Below are positions 51,858 through 61,562 of a stretch of 64,000 bases of DNA, piece after piece. Location: assembly GCA_965153355.1 (NCBI GenBank), contig OZ231128.1, positions 36,580,001 to 36,644,000 of the forward strand. Direction: 5' to 3'. How positions within the stretch are numbered: position 1 is the stretch's first letter; each line of letters begins with the position of its first letter. The stretch comes from Flaccisagitta enflata (taxonomy: Eukaryota; Chaetognatha; Sagittoidea; Aphragmophora). A model generated the notes under the pieces. It saw only the letters and a program-made list of their open reading frames with translations. It was not told the origin of the DNA and ran no database searches. Made by a program: the position numbers and the translations under genes.

Positions 51858-52480
51858 TACAGTACCTTCCGAGCAAACCCGGCTAAAACTGGAGGATTAA
51901 TTTTTGTTACTTTAATTTTATTTCCCAAACTTAATTTTTTTGTATCTATTTTTAATAAAAGATACTTAATTCCTTGAACACATTTGTCTGTCACAAAAAA
52001 TAACTCATGAAATCGAAGTGCATGAAGACATCAGAATTGAGTGTTCTAACCCAGACCATTGGATTTGGCAGAAAATTTTAACTATCCTAGACTACAAGAA
52101 CAGCTCAGTCAGACAATTATTTCAGATTTTATAGCCATTTAAAGTTTTTGAGGACAATTGTCTCAAAATAATTTAGGACTATTGTCCTTAAAAACTTTAA
52201 ATGGCCATAAAATCTGAAATAGTTGTTTGACTGAGCTGTTCTTGTAGTCTAGGATAGATAAAATTTTCTGCCGAATCCAATGGTCTGGGTTAGAACACTC
52301 AACTCTGATGTCTTCATGCACTTTGGTTTCACGAGTTATTTTTTTTGACAGCCAAATATGTTCAAGGAATCATATATCTTTTAGTTAAGTTAAATCCAAA
52401 AAAATAAGTTTGGGAAATGAAATCAAAATAACAAAAATTAATCCTCCAGTTTTAGCCGGGTTTGCTCGGAAAGTACTGTA
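51858..52480. mobile_element. Fold-back element with CAGT ends and TA flanks
   Basis: Nearly perfect palindrome with arms of about 310 bp. Ends read TACAGTACCTTCCGAGCAAA and TTTGCTCGGAAAGTACTGTA; the centre is near 52168 (GGACAATTGTC region). Termini starting CAGT next to TA fit Tc1/mariner-type target choice, suggesting a non-autonomous relative. Arms differ by scattered point changes and small indels. Confidence 0.9.
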
Positions 52481-52646
52481 ACTAAGTATGACATTGTCTT
52501 CAAACCAAAAGGCAACAAATAAGTGAACAAGCAAGAAACGGTTGTTAAAGCTTGGGCATGGGCATTGGTCTTTATTGAGTCGCCATTGAAAGGGAATTAG
52601 GCAGAATCGACTAAATAGATGCGATAAATTCTCTTAGGATTTTCGC

Positions 52647-52648
<2 letters not shown>
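52481..52648. other. No feature recognised
   Basis: Short spacer before a (GA)n run. Confidence 0.5.

Positions 52649-52705
<57 letters not shown>
52649..52705. repeat. (GA)n microsatellite
   Basis: About 28 GA units, in the putative intron 3' of the 52987 exon. Confidence 0.95.
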
Positions 52706-52708
<3 letters not shown>

Positions 52709-52986
52709 TAGAGCAAGACAGATAGAAAGAATGAGATAGAAATAGACAGACAGGGACAAACAGAATATGGAAGAAATAGACTAAGGCGGACAGAGACAGA
52801 TAAAAAAGTAAAAAATAGATAAGAAACGCAACGCCAAAAACACGCACAGACTGGCTGAGAGACAGAGACAGACAGACGGACGTACGGGCAGGCAGGCAAA
52901 TGGACAGATGAATCAAGTAGAAATGAATTTAAAAAAAGAGAGGGGAAAAAGCGAAAAAAGAAGGTTTCTGCTGTTCGTTTGCATAC

Positions 52987-53131
52987 CTGGCGGGCATGTT
53001 TTCGTTTGGGGACATTTGTTGCGTCTGCACTCAAGAGTAATTTGGCCGCAATCGTCGGTGATGGTCTGAATTTCCACGCACTCGCCGCAGACAACCGCCG
53101 AAGGCGGAACCAACTTCTTCAACTCGCAAAG
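52987..53131 (-). CDS. Cysteine-rich exon (7 Cys), vWC-like spacing
   Basis: A 145-bp exon on minus. The acceptor CCCTCGGTGCAG lies before 53131 and the donor GCCAG|GTATGC at 52986. It encodes 48 residues with seven cysteines: LCELKKLVPPSAVVCGECVE, then DDCGQITLECRRNKCPQ and TCPP. The second half (C.....LEC....CP....CP) recalls the C-terminal part of von Willebrand factor type C modules, a weak likeness only. Phase in 0, phase out 1. The pyrimidine tract for the acceptor is extended by a (TC)n and (TG)n microsatellite beginning 28 bp upstream. A secreted or matrix modular protein is the likely host. Confidence 0.6.
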
Positions 53132-53155
53132 CTGCACCGAGGGAGTCGAGGGACC

Positions 53156-53362
<207 letters not shown>

Positions 53363-53615
53363 GACAGGTAGATCTTGCCGATCGTTCCCAGAAAAAAAAA
53401 AAGAATTGGCTAGAATTTTTTTTTCCTTTTACAAAACATTAAGTTGATCCATGCTACAACCCCTTGATATAGCTTTATTTTTGAACATCCACGTGGGGGC
53501 AGGGCATGAGCGTTAGAGCACATAAAGTGTAGCTTGAATATTTATGCGGTTTTGATAACTAACACTACAATAAGCCATCTCAAAGTGCGATTTTTCTTTA
53601 TTGATTCACATTGTA
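53363..53615. other. No feature recognised
   Basis: Ordinary sequence with A- and T-runs near 53389 and 53417. Confidence 0.5.
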
Positions 53616-53795
53616 GGGCACAACTGAAAACAGTTGGATTGTCGGTCAGCCGGTGTACAGGTCCATCTGTTGGTACGTCTGTCTAATCACTATCATATCG
53701 TGATATTTAGTTGCCCATTCCATCATTGCTCCCCCCCCCTTATTAACACGTATGTACACAACAGGAGTAGCTGTGTATTCGGCCTTTATTTGAAA
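53616..53795 (+). mobile_element. Degraded family A element
   Basis: CAACTGAAAACAGTTGGATT resembles an eroded 5' hairpin. GTCGGTCAGCCGG and GTCCATCTGTTGGTACGTC form a weak core, and GTAGCTGTGTATTCGGCC an eroded 3' hairpin. Confidence 0.45.
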
Positions 53796-54382
53796 ATTTT
53801 TTATACCACTTGTTGTGGTTATGGGTTTTAGCCATTCTGTGTTTGTTGTTATTGAACTAATGACTACTTGGCAAAGAGAGAGAGAGAGAGAGAGAGACCT
53901 AATCCTTGATGCGCTTACGCATAATCAGGCTCAAACGTCGGATGTACAAAGATGCGAGGTCGGTATAGAAATGACGATTTGGGATGATGGTCACTGATCA
54001 GCATACATGCGGTGCGCCAGATATAATGCTCAAGTTCATGTGCCTGTAAGACTCATGTTCAACATTCACAGGACTAAATCTCTGAAAATTGGACGGAATC
54101 GTAAATATTGTTGATAATGCCATAATACTTGTAATCAGCAAGTGGACTTGAGCTATACTGGTTGTGTGAAAAATATCATATATATATATATCAATGATGG
54201 CCCAATTTACAAACAACCAACAAATGTTCGAGACTATCAAACCGATAGATGGATAGCAAACAGTCTGGATGGATGGATAGCGACGGATAGATTCCCCTTT
54301 CAGACACACGAAGGGACTTTTCAGCCAATAGATGGACAGACTTACCCACCAATGGCTTAAGTTGACCAGAGAAACCAGCCAA
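53796..54382. other. No gene recognised; short (GA)n and (TA)n
   Basis: GA units at 53874-53898 and TATATATATA at 54179-54190. GATGGATAG repeats near 54246-54290 may be a tetramer relic. Confidence 0.45.
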
Positions 54383-55510
54383 TAACCTTGGCGACAAAAA
54401 AAATGGCGGATTTTTCAAAACAGATTCTATCTACCTTAATAAAATAAAAACTAATCAAAATTGGTGACGGTTAGAAAGCTCTTTGAAAGATCTTTCATTT
54501 GAGTCGTGTCTGGAATTTTTAACTCAAACGGTTTAGAAGCTACAGCAGTTTGAACATGACTACTCCATTTCTGCTCAAATGTCATGTCAAGAATGAGTGA
54601 TAAAAAACAATCATCTTAAAACCATAGTAAAAATTCTCTGATTTTGATGAAAATTGAACTGGAAGCGCTGAATACCTTCCTCTGACAGCTCCTCAAAAAT
54701 TTTAAAAATCGGACAATTTTTTCTATCATTTTCATTATGAGAAAGATCTTGAAGTCTTCTAGAAATCTGAGCGTCAATGAGATAACAACATGGTTTTTTT
54801 GAAGGATTTTTATTATCAAGTTTTGACAAAAATCATATCAAATTCATGATGGTTTTGAAGCTCTGAGAATAATGTTCAAGTTGGAACAGCACAGGAGAGG
54901 TTTTATCTATTCAGCAGTGAACTAAATGCAATAACAGCAAACCACTTTAGTTTTAGTATATTTGATTGAGATCTAGCATATAAAATTATGAAAACCCTAG
55001 TAAAAATCATCCAATTAGCATGAAAATTGAAGTGATATCAGAAGACACACACCTGAACTACCACCTAAAATTTTGTAGAAATCGGACCAAAACTTCCATC
55101 ATTTTTTTAGATTTTAACTTTTTTCAAATTCCCTTCTATGGAGTCATGGGCAGTCCAGAAAAGGAGTAGTCATGTTCAAGTTGCTATAGCTTCTAAACCG
55201 TTTGAGTTAAACTTTTCGGACACAACTCAAATAAAAGATCTTTCAAAGAGCTTTCTAACCATCACCGATTTTAATAAGTTTTTCTTTAATTGAGGTAGAT
55301 AGAATCTGTTTTAACAAGGCCGGATACACGGCCAATACCAGTTGCGGACGGGTGGGCAGGGGCGGAAATGCGCGTTTTCCCACTATTCGACTCGTGTCCA
55401 CGGACGGACCAACGGATGGACCGACGGACGGACGGACGGACGGACAAAGCCTCTTATAGAGTTGCGTGTCCGCAACTAAAAATCCGCCATTTTTTTTGTC
55501 GTCAAGGTTA
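54383..55510. mobile_element. Fold-back element carrying a family A insertion
   Basis: Outer arms pair: TAACCTTGGCGAC..AAAAATGGCGGA with TCCGCCATTTTTT..GTCGTCAAGGTTA, then CAGATTCTATCTACC with GGTAGATAGAATCTG, and AAAGCTCTTTGAAAGATCTT with its complement near 55240. The inner halves (54610-54740 and 54985-55110) are instead direct repeats (AGTAAAAAT..GATGAAAATTGAA..AATCGGAC). A family A element sits in the right arm only. Confidence 0.88.
55313..55477 (-). mobile_element. Family A element, complete, inserted in a fold-back arm
   Basis: 5' hairpin AGTTGCGGACACGCAACT (55477-55460), CTCTATAAGAGGCTTTG, GTCC core, distal arm GTCCGCAACT exactly complementary to the 5' arm, and GGCCGTGTATCCGGCC plus TTGTT. 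The opposite arm of the host palindrome has the same flanks without the element, giving a natural empty site at 54411-54420. Confidence 0.95.
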
Positions 55511-55559
55511 ACAAAACAAAAATAGTTTTTTGAATTCTTTTCACAAGTTAACAATTTTC

Positions 55560-55801
55560 TTAGTTGTCATGAATCGTGAAATTCAGCGTACAGAGCGCCA
55601 CAGGCTCAACATGAAATGTTAATCGTCCGGTATCCTTGTTCTTAGCGAGAAATTTGATTGACGGCGAGTTATCTCGAATGTTTGCCTTAGAAGCTTGAAG
55701 GATAACGATTGACGTTTCCGTCTCAGAATGTAAAAGCAGACACCGTTTGAGACATAACTGTGCTATGTCAGCCATGATATCTTGGCTAAGACCGTTTGAA
55801 C
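55560..55801 (-). CDS. Possible 3'-terminal exon, unassigned
   Basis: About 80 non-repetitive residues on minus, from an acceptor-like TTATACAAAG before 55801 (phase 1 in) to a TAA stop just below 55563. The composition looks natural: MADIAQLCLKRCLLLHSETE, SIVILQASKANIRDNSPSIK, DTGRLTFHVEPVALCTLNF. No family is recognised. The upstream part of the frame is taken by a family A 5' end. It would be the last exon of a gene whose other exons lie above 57 kb; it cannot precede the 53131 exon because of its stop. Confidence 0.3.
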
Positions 55802-55839
55802 CTTTGTATAACCGTAAGGGATTTTGGCATAAATCATAA

Positions 55840-55917
55840 AAAAAAGTAGAACGTGACCGACCAACCAACCAACCGACCGACGGACAAAGCAGGTTGTAGA
55901 GTGGCGTGCACGCGACT
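55840..55917 (-). mobile_element. Family A element, 5' part
   Basis: AGTCGCGTGCACGCCACT (55917-55900), CTACAACCTGCTTTGTCC, and GTCGGTCGGTTGGTTGG core. No distal arm. Confidence 0.7.
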
Positions 55918-55950
55918 AAAAATCAGAAGCACAAAAGGCCCACCCCCTTC

Positions 55951-56088
55951 AACAAGGCCAAGTAAGCCAATAGGTGCGATGGTGTGGATTGTCGAACGAA
56001 TGTGTTACCAACCGACCGACCGATCGATCGATCGACCAACCGACCAACCAATGGACACAGCCAGTTATAAAGGTGCTTTGTCGCACCT
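55951..56088 (-). mobile_element. Family A element, GGTGCG arm type
   Basis: 5' hairpin AGGTGCGACAAAGCACCT (56088-56071), TTATAACTGGCTGTGTCC, TTGGTTGGTCGG and CGATCGATCGAT core, distal arm CATCGCACCTATTGG (CGCACCT complements AGGTGCG), end GGCTTACTTGGCC plus TTGTT. The arm word differs from other copies yet still pairs. Confidence 0.9.
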
Positions 56089-56098
56089 AAAAAGAAAG

Positions 56099-56180
56099 CA
56101 AGGCCGGATATTTGGCTATCCAAGTTGCGTGGGCAAGGGCGGACAGACAAAGCGGGTTGTAGAGTCGCGTGCACGCGACT
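56099..56180 (-). mobile_element. Family A element, 82-bp minimal copy
   Basis: 5' hairpin AGTCGCGTGCACGCGACT (56180-56163), CTACAACCCGCTTTGTC, almost no core, distal part CCACGCAACTTGG and GCCAAATATCCGGCC plus TTGC. The two ends appear to come from different subtypes (TCGCG and TTGCG), as if joined by internal deletion or template switching. Confidence 0.8.
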
Positions 56181-56184
56181 AAAA

Positions 56185-56335
56185 GTCTAAGCAGGCATTT
56201 GGGCAGTAACGCTCAAGCTTCCCATTAACGCCAAAAAAATGAAATGAGACAGACTAATTAATAGACCGAAAGACAAACTGACCAACTGACCAACCGACCA
56301 AGTGAGAAAGAAGATTATAGAGTCAACTAAATGAG
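56185..56335 (-). mobile_element. Degraded family A element
   Basis: GGCATTTGGGCAGTAACGCT resembles the interior of the 51318 subtype; GACCAACTGACCAACCGACC is a core, and TTATAGAGTCAACT an eroded 5' end near 56330. Confidence 0.5.
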
Positions 56336-56699
56336 CACTTTGGTCGATGCGGTTTGTTAACGATTGAATAATGATTAGTCTACCCTCTCTGGCAAATTAC
56401 ATTTACAATTGTTTACTTCGTTCAGTCAATGCAATGATATGGTAATATGCAAGAATAATATGCGAGAATGCCTTCTTCGTAGGACAAATGATAATTAACG
56501 ATCTTTGGACATTTCTTGGCCCATCTTGGACATGTGGGACATTCAGGTTCCATAAACTGAGCGGAGAGGTTTGTGATGGGCTACCTTTTTTTTTTGGCAT
56601 GGACTATGACGAGATGGACGAACGCAGGTGGCAGGCACCAATCGCAATGCTAAAATCACTTTGGCATGTTATTGTTTTTCTCGTTCAGGTACGAAGCGT
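56336..56699. other. No gene recognised
   Basis: Non-repetitive sequence with an 86-codon plus frame (56488-56748) lacking motif or splice support and running into a fold-back element. Confidence 0.4.
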
Positions 56700-57310
56700 T
56701 TTGATCTACCATCTTGGTCGAAAATATTGTCTCAGTAAAACAATATAGTTATTTATTGCAATCATTTGTAATAATGAATTCAATATTTTTGTAAACAATA
56801 TTTAGTTAAGGCTTTTTTTGTACTAAATATCATTTGTAATCATTGGGGTAGACTCAGTTTAAGGGTTTTTTAACAATTTTGCACAACAATTCCTTCCATT
56901 TTGTAACACTTTTTTTTTGCTTTAGCACTTTCAGACCAAGGTATATTCATTTTTTAAAAAATTTAAAGAGTTTAAACTAAAAAAATCTGCTTGGTGGCAT
57001 TAGGCAGATTTTTTGATGCTCTTTCTAATCGTCATCAATTTTTATATGATTTTAACATAATAAGCCAGTAAAAAACAAATATGAACAGGGCAATATTTTT
57101 CCTATTATTATCTCGCATATGTTCTGCTTTTTGTTGATGTGAATAATTTTACTCTATTGGCTCTAAAATCTAAACAAATTGAGCTACTGAGCTCTGCTTG
57201 GAAGCATTTTGAAAATTTTTTCAAGCTGATTTTAATTTTGTTTTTTATGTTGTTTCATCACAAATTAGCCATAAAGGTGAGACAATATTTTTGACCAAGA
57301 TGGTAATGTT
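56700..57310. mobile_element. Eroded fold-back palindrome
   Basis: ACCATCTTGGTCGAAAATAT plus TGTCTCA near 56709 pairs with TGAGACAATATTTTTGACCA plus AGATGGT near 57278. The centre at about 57001 is the hairpin AAAAAATCTGC..GCAGATTTTTT. The intermediate arms are weakly conserved. Confidence 0.6.
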
Positions 57311-57453
57311 AGAACGTCCGGTGAATAACGTCCAACAAAAATCAGGCAGTTGAGTCTTGTGCTTGAGTGACTTTTGTTAAACAAACTAGCTAGCCATGAA
57401 AAAGAGCAATTATTCCACATCCGTAATTTTCTGATAGTTCTACGCGGTGTTAC

Positions 57454-57559
57454 CTCCACGATTGTGTTTCCGACTTGTTGTCTGTCAGGCAAGGACCATT
57501 CTTTGGATCCGCGTGGCTTCGCAAACAAACTGACCGCACGCGGCACCCGCCACTTTGCG
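57454..57559 (-). CDS. Possible exon, frame uncertain
   Basis: A 106-bp interval on minus between a good acceptor (TTGTCTAGTATATTTTTTCAG) and a donor GTGGAG|GTAACA. Two frames are open throughout. One reads GGCRVRSVCLRSHADPKNGP and C, with three cysteines, phase 1 in and 2 out. The other has no cysteines (AKWRVPRAVSLFAKPRGSKE), phase 2 in and 0 out, which would match the phase-0 acceptor at 53131. It lies upstream of the cysteine-rich exons on the same strand, so it may belong to that gene. Evidence is splice-site geometry only. Confidence 0.25.
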
Positions 57560-57591
57560 CTGAAAAAATATACTAGACAAAACCATATCAT

Positions 57592-57685
57592 TAGTCGCAT
57601 ACACAAGACACTATAACTTGCTCTGTCTGTCGGTCATTTGGTCGGTCCGTCCCTCCCTCCTTTGGTCCGTAGCGTTAACAATTCT
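57592..57685 (+). mobile_element. Degraded family A element, 5' part
   Basis: TTAGTCGCATACACAAGACA then CTATAACTTGCTCTGTC and GTCGGTCATTTGGTCGGTCC core. Confidence 0.55.
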
Positions 57686-57946
57686 GCTTTTCGAGTGTTT
57701 TTGGTGTTTTTTGCCACTGTCCAAAAGCTCGTAACGAGGAGAGTTCCCGGCAATGCGTGAATTCATTTTAATCGTGTTAGTCCTACACCCGGAAGGTAGA
57801 ACAAATGGGCTGTGAAGGTTTAGATATTAAGTCAGCGCGTATTGTCGACAAACGCCTTTCTATTTCCCACTGCGCTTCCGCGGGTGAGCGCGCCTCAACA
57901 TTTGTCACAACATACGCCATGCTGTCATGGTTTCCTCAGCCGGTGT

Positions 57947-57950
<4 letters not shown>
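57686..57950. other. No feature recognised
   Basis: Mixed sequence before a short (GA)n at 57951-57976. Confidence 0.45.
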
Positions 57951-57980
<30 letters not shown>

Positions 57981-58112
57981 GCCATGTAAGTGACTGGTCT
58001 GAAGTATTTGAGAGCCGCCACCTTCCAATTTTTCCACATTCCACTCCCAAATGGTCCCCCGCATATGCAAAAACCGTTGCGGAAAAGATCTAGCACGAAT
58101 TTTTTCCTCCAT
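57951..58112 (-). repeat. Family E repeat, copy 1, with (GA)n
   Basis: On minus: AAAAAATTCGTGCTAGATCT, CGCAACGGTTTTTGCATATG, GGAAGGTGGCGGCTCTCAAA, then TTACATGGCGTG and a (TC)n. About 85-88% identical to 61875-62005. Differences fall mostly at amino-acid-changing positions of the shared open frame, so it looks like a non-coding dispersed repeat. Confidence 0.7.
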
Positions 58113-58319
58113 CGCTCACAAAACTCCAAGGTAAAATGGTGGTAATTTGATATACGGTTTGGCGATGATTTCCAGCAACTCAGGTTTTATAGCTTGAAGA
58201 TTCTACCGTAAAGTATGTTAGGACGTACCATCGAAAAATAAAAAATGCATTACCGCTCCAGACACTATCAAGATTTTTTGGATAGTTTGATGGAATGGCT
58301 CGTCAACTGCTTCCAAAAG

Positions 58320-58440
58320 ATTCTTGATTGCACCGCTCACTCCACACCCTCACTTTGCACGGCTCCGTATTCTTTGCTCGCTCGCTGTTCATGGGCTCGC
58401 TCACTTACTTTGCTCGCTCCTTTGTGGGACAGCTGAAGTA
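58320..58440 (-). repeat. Family D repeat, copy 2
   Basis: Reverse complement reads TGTCCCACAAAGGAGCGAGC, GAGCGAGCCCATGAACAGCG; compare 22905-23060. Confidence 0.65.
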
Positions 58441-58572
58441 GCTGGTCAACTGCCTCTTAGAGAATCAAGTGGGAATCGCCGTGTAATTTGGGTAAATCAC
58501 TATGTACTCATATGAGTAGCTGAACAAATGAGGATTTGGGTATCATAGTTAAATCTTATGCGATTTATGAAT

Positions 58573-58574
<2 letters not shown>

Positions 58575-58622
<48 letters not shown>
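58575..58622. repeat. (GA)n microsatellite
   Basis: About 23 GA units, followed by CACACA-type variants to 58650. Confidence 0.95.
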
Positions 58623-58625
<3 letters not shown>

Positions 58626-58675
58626 CACACACAAACACACAGACAGACTGACAGACACAGACTCAAATCACACAG

Positions 58676-58893
58676 ACTCGCGGCTCAAATCACAGCCTCA
58701 TGGCTCAAATCACAGCCTTGAGGCTCAAATCCCGTTATTGATGCTCAAATTCAATCCTGGAGCTTCAAAACTCACTAAGCATAGGTCATCGGCCCCTTCA
58801 GGGCCGCTGCCCCTCTCACCATCACACACCCACATATACTCACAGAGGGGCAATGGGTACCACTGACCATCTAACGCTTTTGCGACTATTTTT
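58676..58893 (+). mobile_element. Family B element, right half
   Basis: About five minisatellite units (GCTCAAATCACAGCCTCATG type), then GCATAGGTCATCGGCCCCTT plus CAGGGCCGCTGCCCC, and the tail GGGGCAATGGGTACCACTGA through TTTTGCGACTATTTTT. Confidence 0.85.
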
Positions 58894-58895
58894 AC

Positions 58896-59374
58896 TTGAG
58901 CCTCAAGGCTGGGATTAGGGCCTGGAGGCTGTAATTGGGGCCTTGAGACTGAAATTTGAGCTGGGAATTGAGCCAAGAGGCTGGGATTTGAGCCTCAAGG
59001 CTGGGATTTGGGCCTCGAGGCTGGGATTTGAGCCTCAAGACTGGGATTTGAGCCCCAGGCTGGGATTTGAGCCTCAAGACTGGGATTTGAGCCTCAAGGC
59101 TGGGATTTGAGCCTCAAGACTGGGATTTGAGCCTCGAGACTGGGATTTGAGCCTCGAGACTGGGATTTGAGCCTCGAGACTGGGATTTGAGCCTTGTCTG
59201 GGATTTGAGCCTCGAGACTAGGATTTGAGCCTTGAAGCTAGGATTTGGGTCTTGAAGCTAGGATTTGGGCCTCCAGGGGGGGGGACACGTAGGAGGAGGG
59301 GGAGAAGATGGAGGAGAAATTTCCCCTAAGTGAAAGCATAGGTCATTGGCCCATTCGGGGCCGCTGCCCAAAAA
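58896..59374 (-). mobile_element. Family B element, abutting in opposite orientation
   Basis: Minisatellite 58896-59272 with about 18 units of GAGCCTCAAGACTGGGATTT, among the most regular in the window. Then CTAAGTGAAAGCATAGGTCA and TTCGGGGCCGCTGCCCAAAA. The outer tail is absent where it meets the preceding copy. Confidence 0.87.
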
Positions 59375-59377
59375 GGT

Positions 59378-59449
59378 GACCTACCGACCGACCGACCGAC
59401 CAACCAACGGACCAACATAGCGGGATGTAGAGTCGCGTTGCACGCTACT
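59378..59449 (-). mobile_element. Family A element, 5' part
   Basis: AGTAGCGTGCAACGCGACT (59449-59431), CTACATCCCGCTATGTTGG, GTTGGTTGGTCGGTCGGTCG core. It begins within 4 bp of the family B AAAAA end. Confidence 0.75.
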
Positions 59450-59606
59450 GAAAAGGCTAATCAAGCATTAGGGCAGCCATAAAATCATATTTAAACGCTG
59501 AAGAGGCTGAGCTTTACGGGCCGATTGAGTGACTATACAGCCCACCGTCCAAACCACCGACGTAGAATAACCTAATTAGGAATGTGATTCATCAAATGTG
59601 AGTGGC
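59450..59606. other. No feature recognised
   Basis: Short mixed-composition spacer; AGGCTAATCAAGCATTAGGG near 59455 may be family A interior. Confidence 0.4.
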
Positions 59607-61174
59607 ATAACCATGGCGACAATAAAAATGGCCGCCATGTTCAATTTGCTGCTGTGAGTTCAATATTTGGATTAGCTTCAAAATTTTTGAGATGGTGATA
59701 ATATTTTGAATTTCTGATTTAGCAAAATAATCAGAATTCAAAAAAGTTGATTTTTGTGTCCGCAACATTAATTTTTGTGAACAGTATCCTAATCACTACT
59801 TTCTGAGAGAAGATTTGTGACAAGAATGATATCACTCCGGGTTTTTCTGCATTTTTGTGTAGGTTATAGGCATACAAATCAAAAACTATTCTTTGTAAAA
59901 TCATGCCTAGAGCGCATTTTGAAAAAAAGTCAAAAATCTATAATTTTAAGCTTCATTATACATGGATAACTTTGCAAGTTGGTCTGACAGCAGATCGACA
60001 ATCCTGATCTAATTCCCTTTCATTTGATAGGTCGCACTATATGGTTTTATTAAGAAATAACATTTTTATTTTTTAAGCCACCGTTACAAAAATTACAGCG
60101 GTGGCCTAAAATATGAAAATTTAATTTCTCATCAAAACCATATAGTGCGACCTATCAAATCAAAGGGAATTTCATCAGGATCAACAATATGCTGTTAAAA
60201 AAAGAGTCAGACCAAATTTAAAAATTCTCTGTGCAAAATGAAGCCTAAAATTATAAATTTTTGACTTTTTTTCAAAATGCGCTCTAGGGATGATTGTCAA
60301 CTGGATTGTTCTTGATTTGTATGCCCATGACCTACACAAAAATGCAGCAAAACCCGGAGTGATATCATTCTTGTCACAAATCTTCTGTCAGAAAGCAGTG
60401 TAATACAAATTGATCAATACCTTTTTACAATGATTATTTCAGAACTTTAAGAAATGACTTTTTTTCATCATTGCTTTTGAATTTTTAAAAGATGAAGAAA
60501 GTATTGATGATATTTGACTCAGCAAAAAAATCAGAACTCAAAAAAGTTAATTTTTTTAGCCATAGTAGTGATTTTGAAAGAAGGAGGTAAAATCAGTTTT
60601 TGATTGAATTTTTTTACTAACTTCAATTTTTTACAGTGAGCTTATTTTTTCAACTAGTCTCATAATTCTTTAGGTGAAGATAGTTCATCAAATTTTCAAC
60701 TCAACAAAAAAATCAGAACTTAAAAATGTTGAATTTTGCACTACTTTTTGTTGATTTTACTGAAAATGTGCAAAATTATCTCTTAAACACCTGACGTCCC
60801 ACCTTCTTTTAACAAATGATTTTTTAGAACAGGGGCAATTTTTTTTAAAGTGCGTGAGTTTTACAACTTATTGACCTGCTGCAAAAATCAGAACTCGAAA
60901 AAGTGTATTTTTGTGCCTGTGGCATGAGTTTTTGTAAAACATTACAAAAACCAAAAAATGCAAAAAAAAAGTGATTTGGCAGATCCATATTTGGATGCCT
61001 TTCACAAAAATTGATGCTACGAGTACATTTGTAAACTTTTTTGAGTTCTGATTTTTTCTCTGAGCCAGACATTTGAAGTTCTATTACCATCTAAAAAATT
61101 ATGAAGCTAGTTAAAAAATTGAACTCGGGGGAGGGGTTTGAATAGGTGGCCATTTTTATTGTCGCCATGGTTAT
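59607..61174. mobile_element. Nested fold-back element, 1.57 kb
   Basis: Outer ends ATAACCATGGCGACAATAAA and TTTATTGTCGCCATGGTTAT are exact complements. An inner palindrome (about 59790-60405, centre 60095) pairs GACAAGAATGATATCACTCC with GGAGTGATATCATTCTTGTC and has the core GATAGGTCGCACTATATGG..TTAAGCCACCG shared with 46493-47099. Beyond it, AAAAAATCAGAACTCAAAAA recurs three to four times (about 60532, 60706, 60885). No transposase. Confidence 0.88.
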
Positions 61175-61288
61175 CTATGGAAAAAAGCTTTGAAGGAAGG
61201 ATTACTGCAGTGCAGGGATTGATACTTCAGTAAATATATTGATCAAGCCCAAGTAATGACCAATAAGTGTTCCTCGCTGGTTAAGAGT
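61175..61288. other. No feature recognised
   Basis: Short spacer before a (GAAT)n array. Confidence 0.5.
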
Positions 61289-61405
61289 GAATGAATGAAT
61301 GAATGAATGAATGAATGAATGAATGAATGAATGAATGAATGAATGAATGAATGGATGAATGAATGAAAAGTTGAATGAATCAACAAGTGAATGATTGAAT
61401 GAATA
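61289..61405. repeat. (GAAT)n tetramer array
   Basis: About 20 GAAT units, then degenerate to 61405. Confidence 0.95.
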
Positions 61406-61489
61406 GCAGAACGAAAATAGATGTGGCAAGGCATGAGATGTAATAAGAATGAAAAAAGACGTCAGAAGTGCGTATTTCACACATTTGCA

Positions 61490-61562
61490 TGACTGACCGA
61501 CTGATCGACTGACCAATTAATTGACGAACGAGCCTCCTGCAGAGGTGCGAGGACGCACTTGC
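61490..61562 (-). mobile_element. Family A element, AGTGCG arm type, 5' part
   Basis: On minus AAGTGCGTCCTCGCACCT is a hairpin (AAGTGCG/CGCACCT), followed by CTGCAGGAGGCTCG and a GTCAGTCGATCAGTCGGTC core. Confidence 0.65.

Noticed and set aside
56488-56748. 86-codon plus frame containing FFFGMDYDEMDERRWQ
   Set aside because: It runs into the fold-back at 56700 and has no domain, splice or promoter support.
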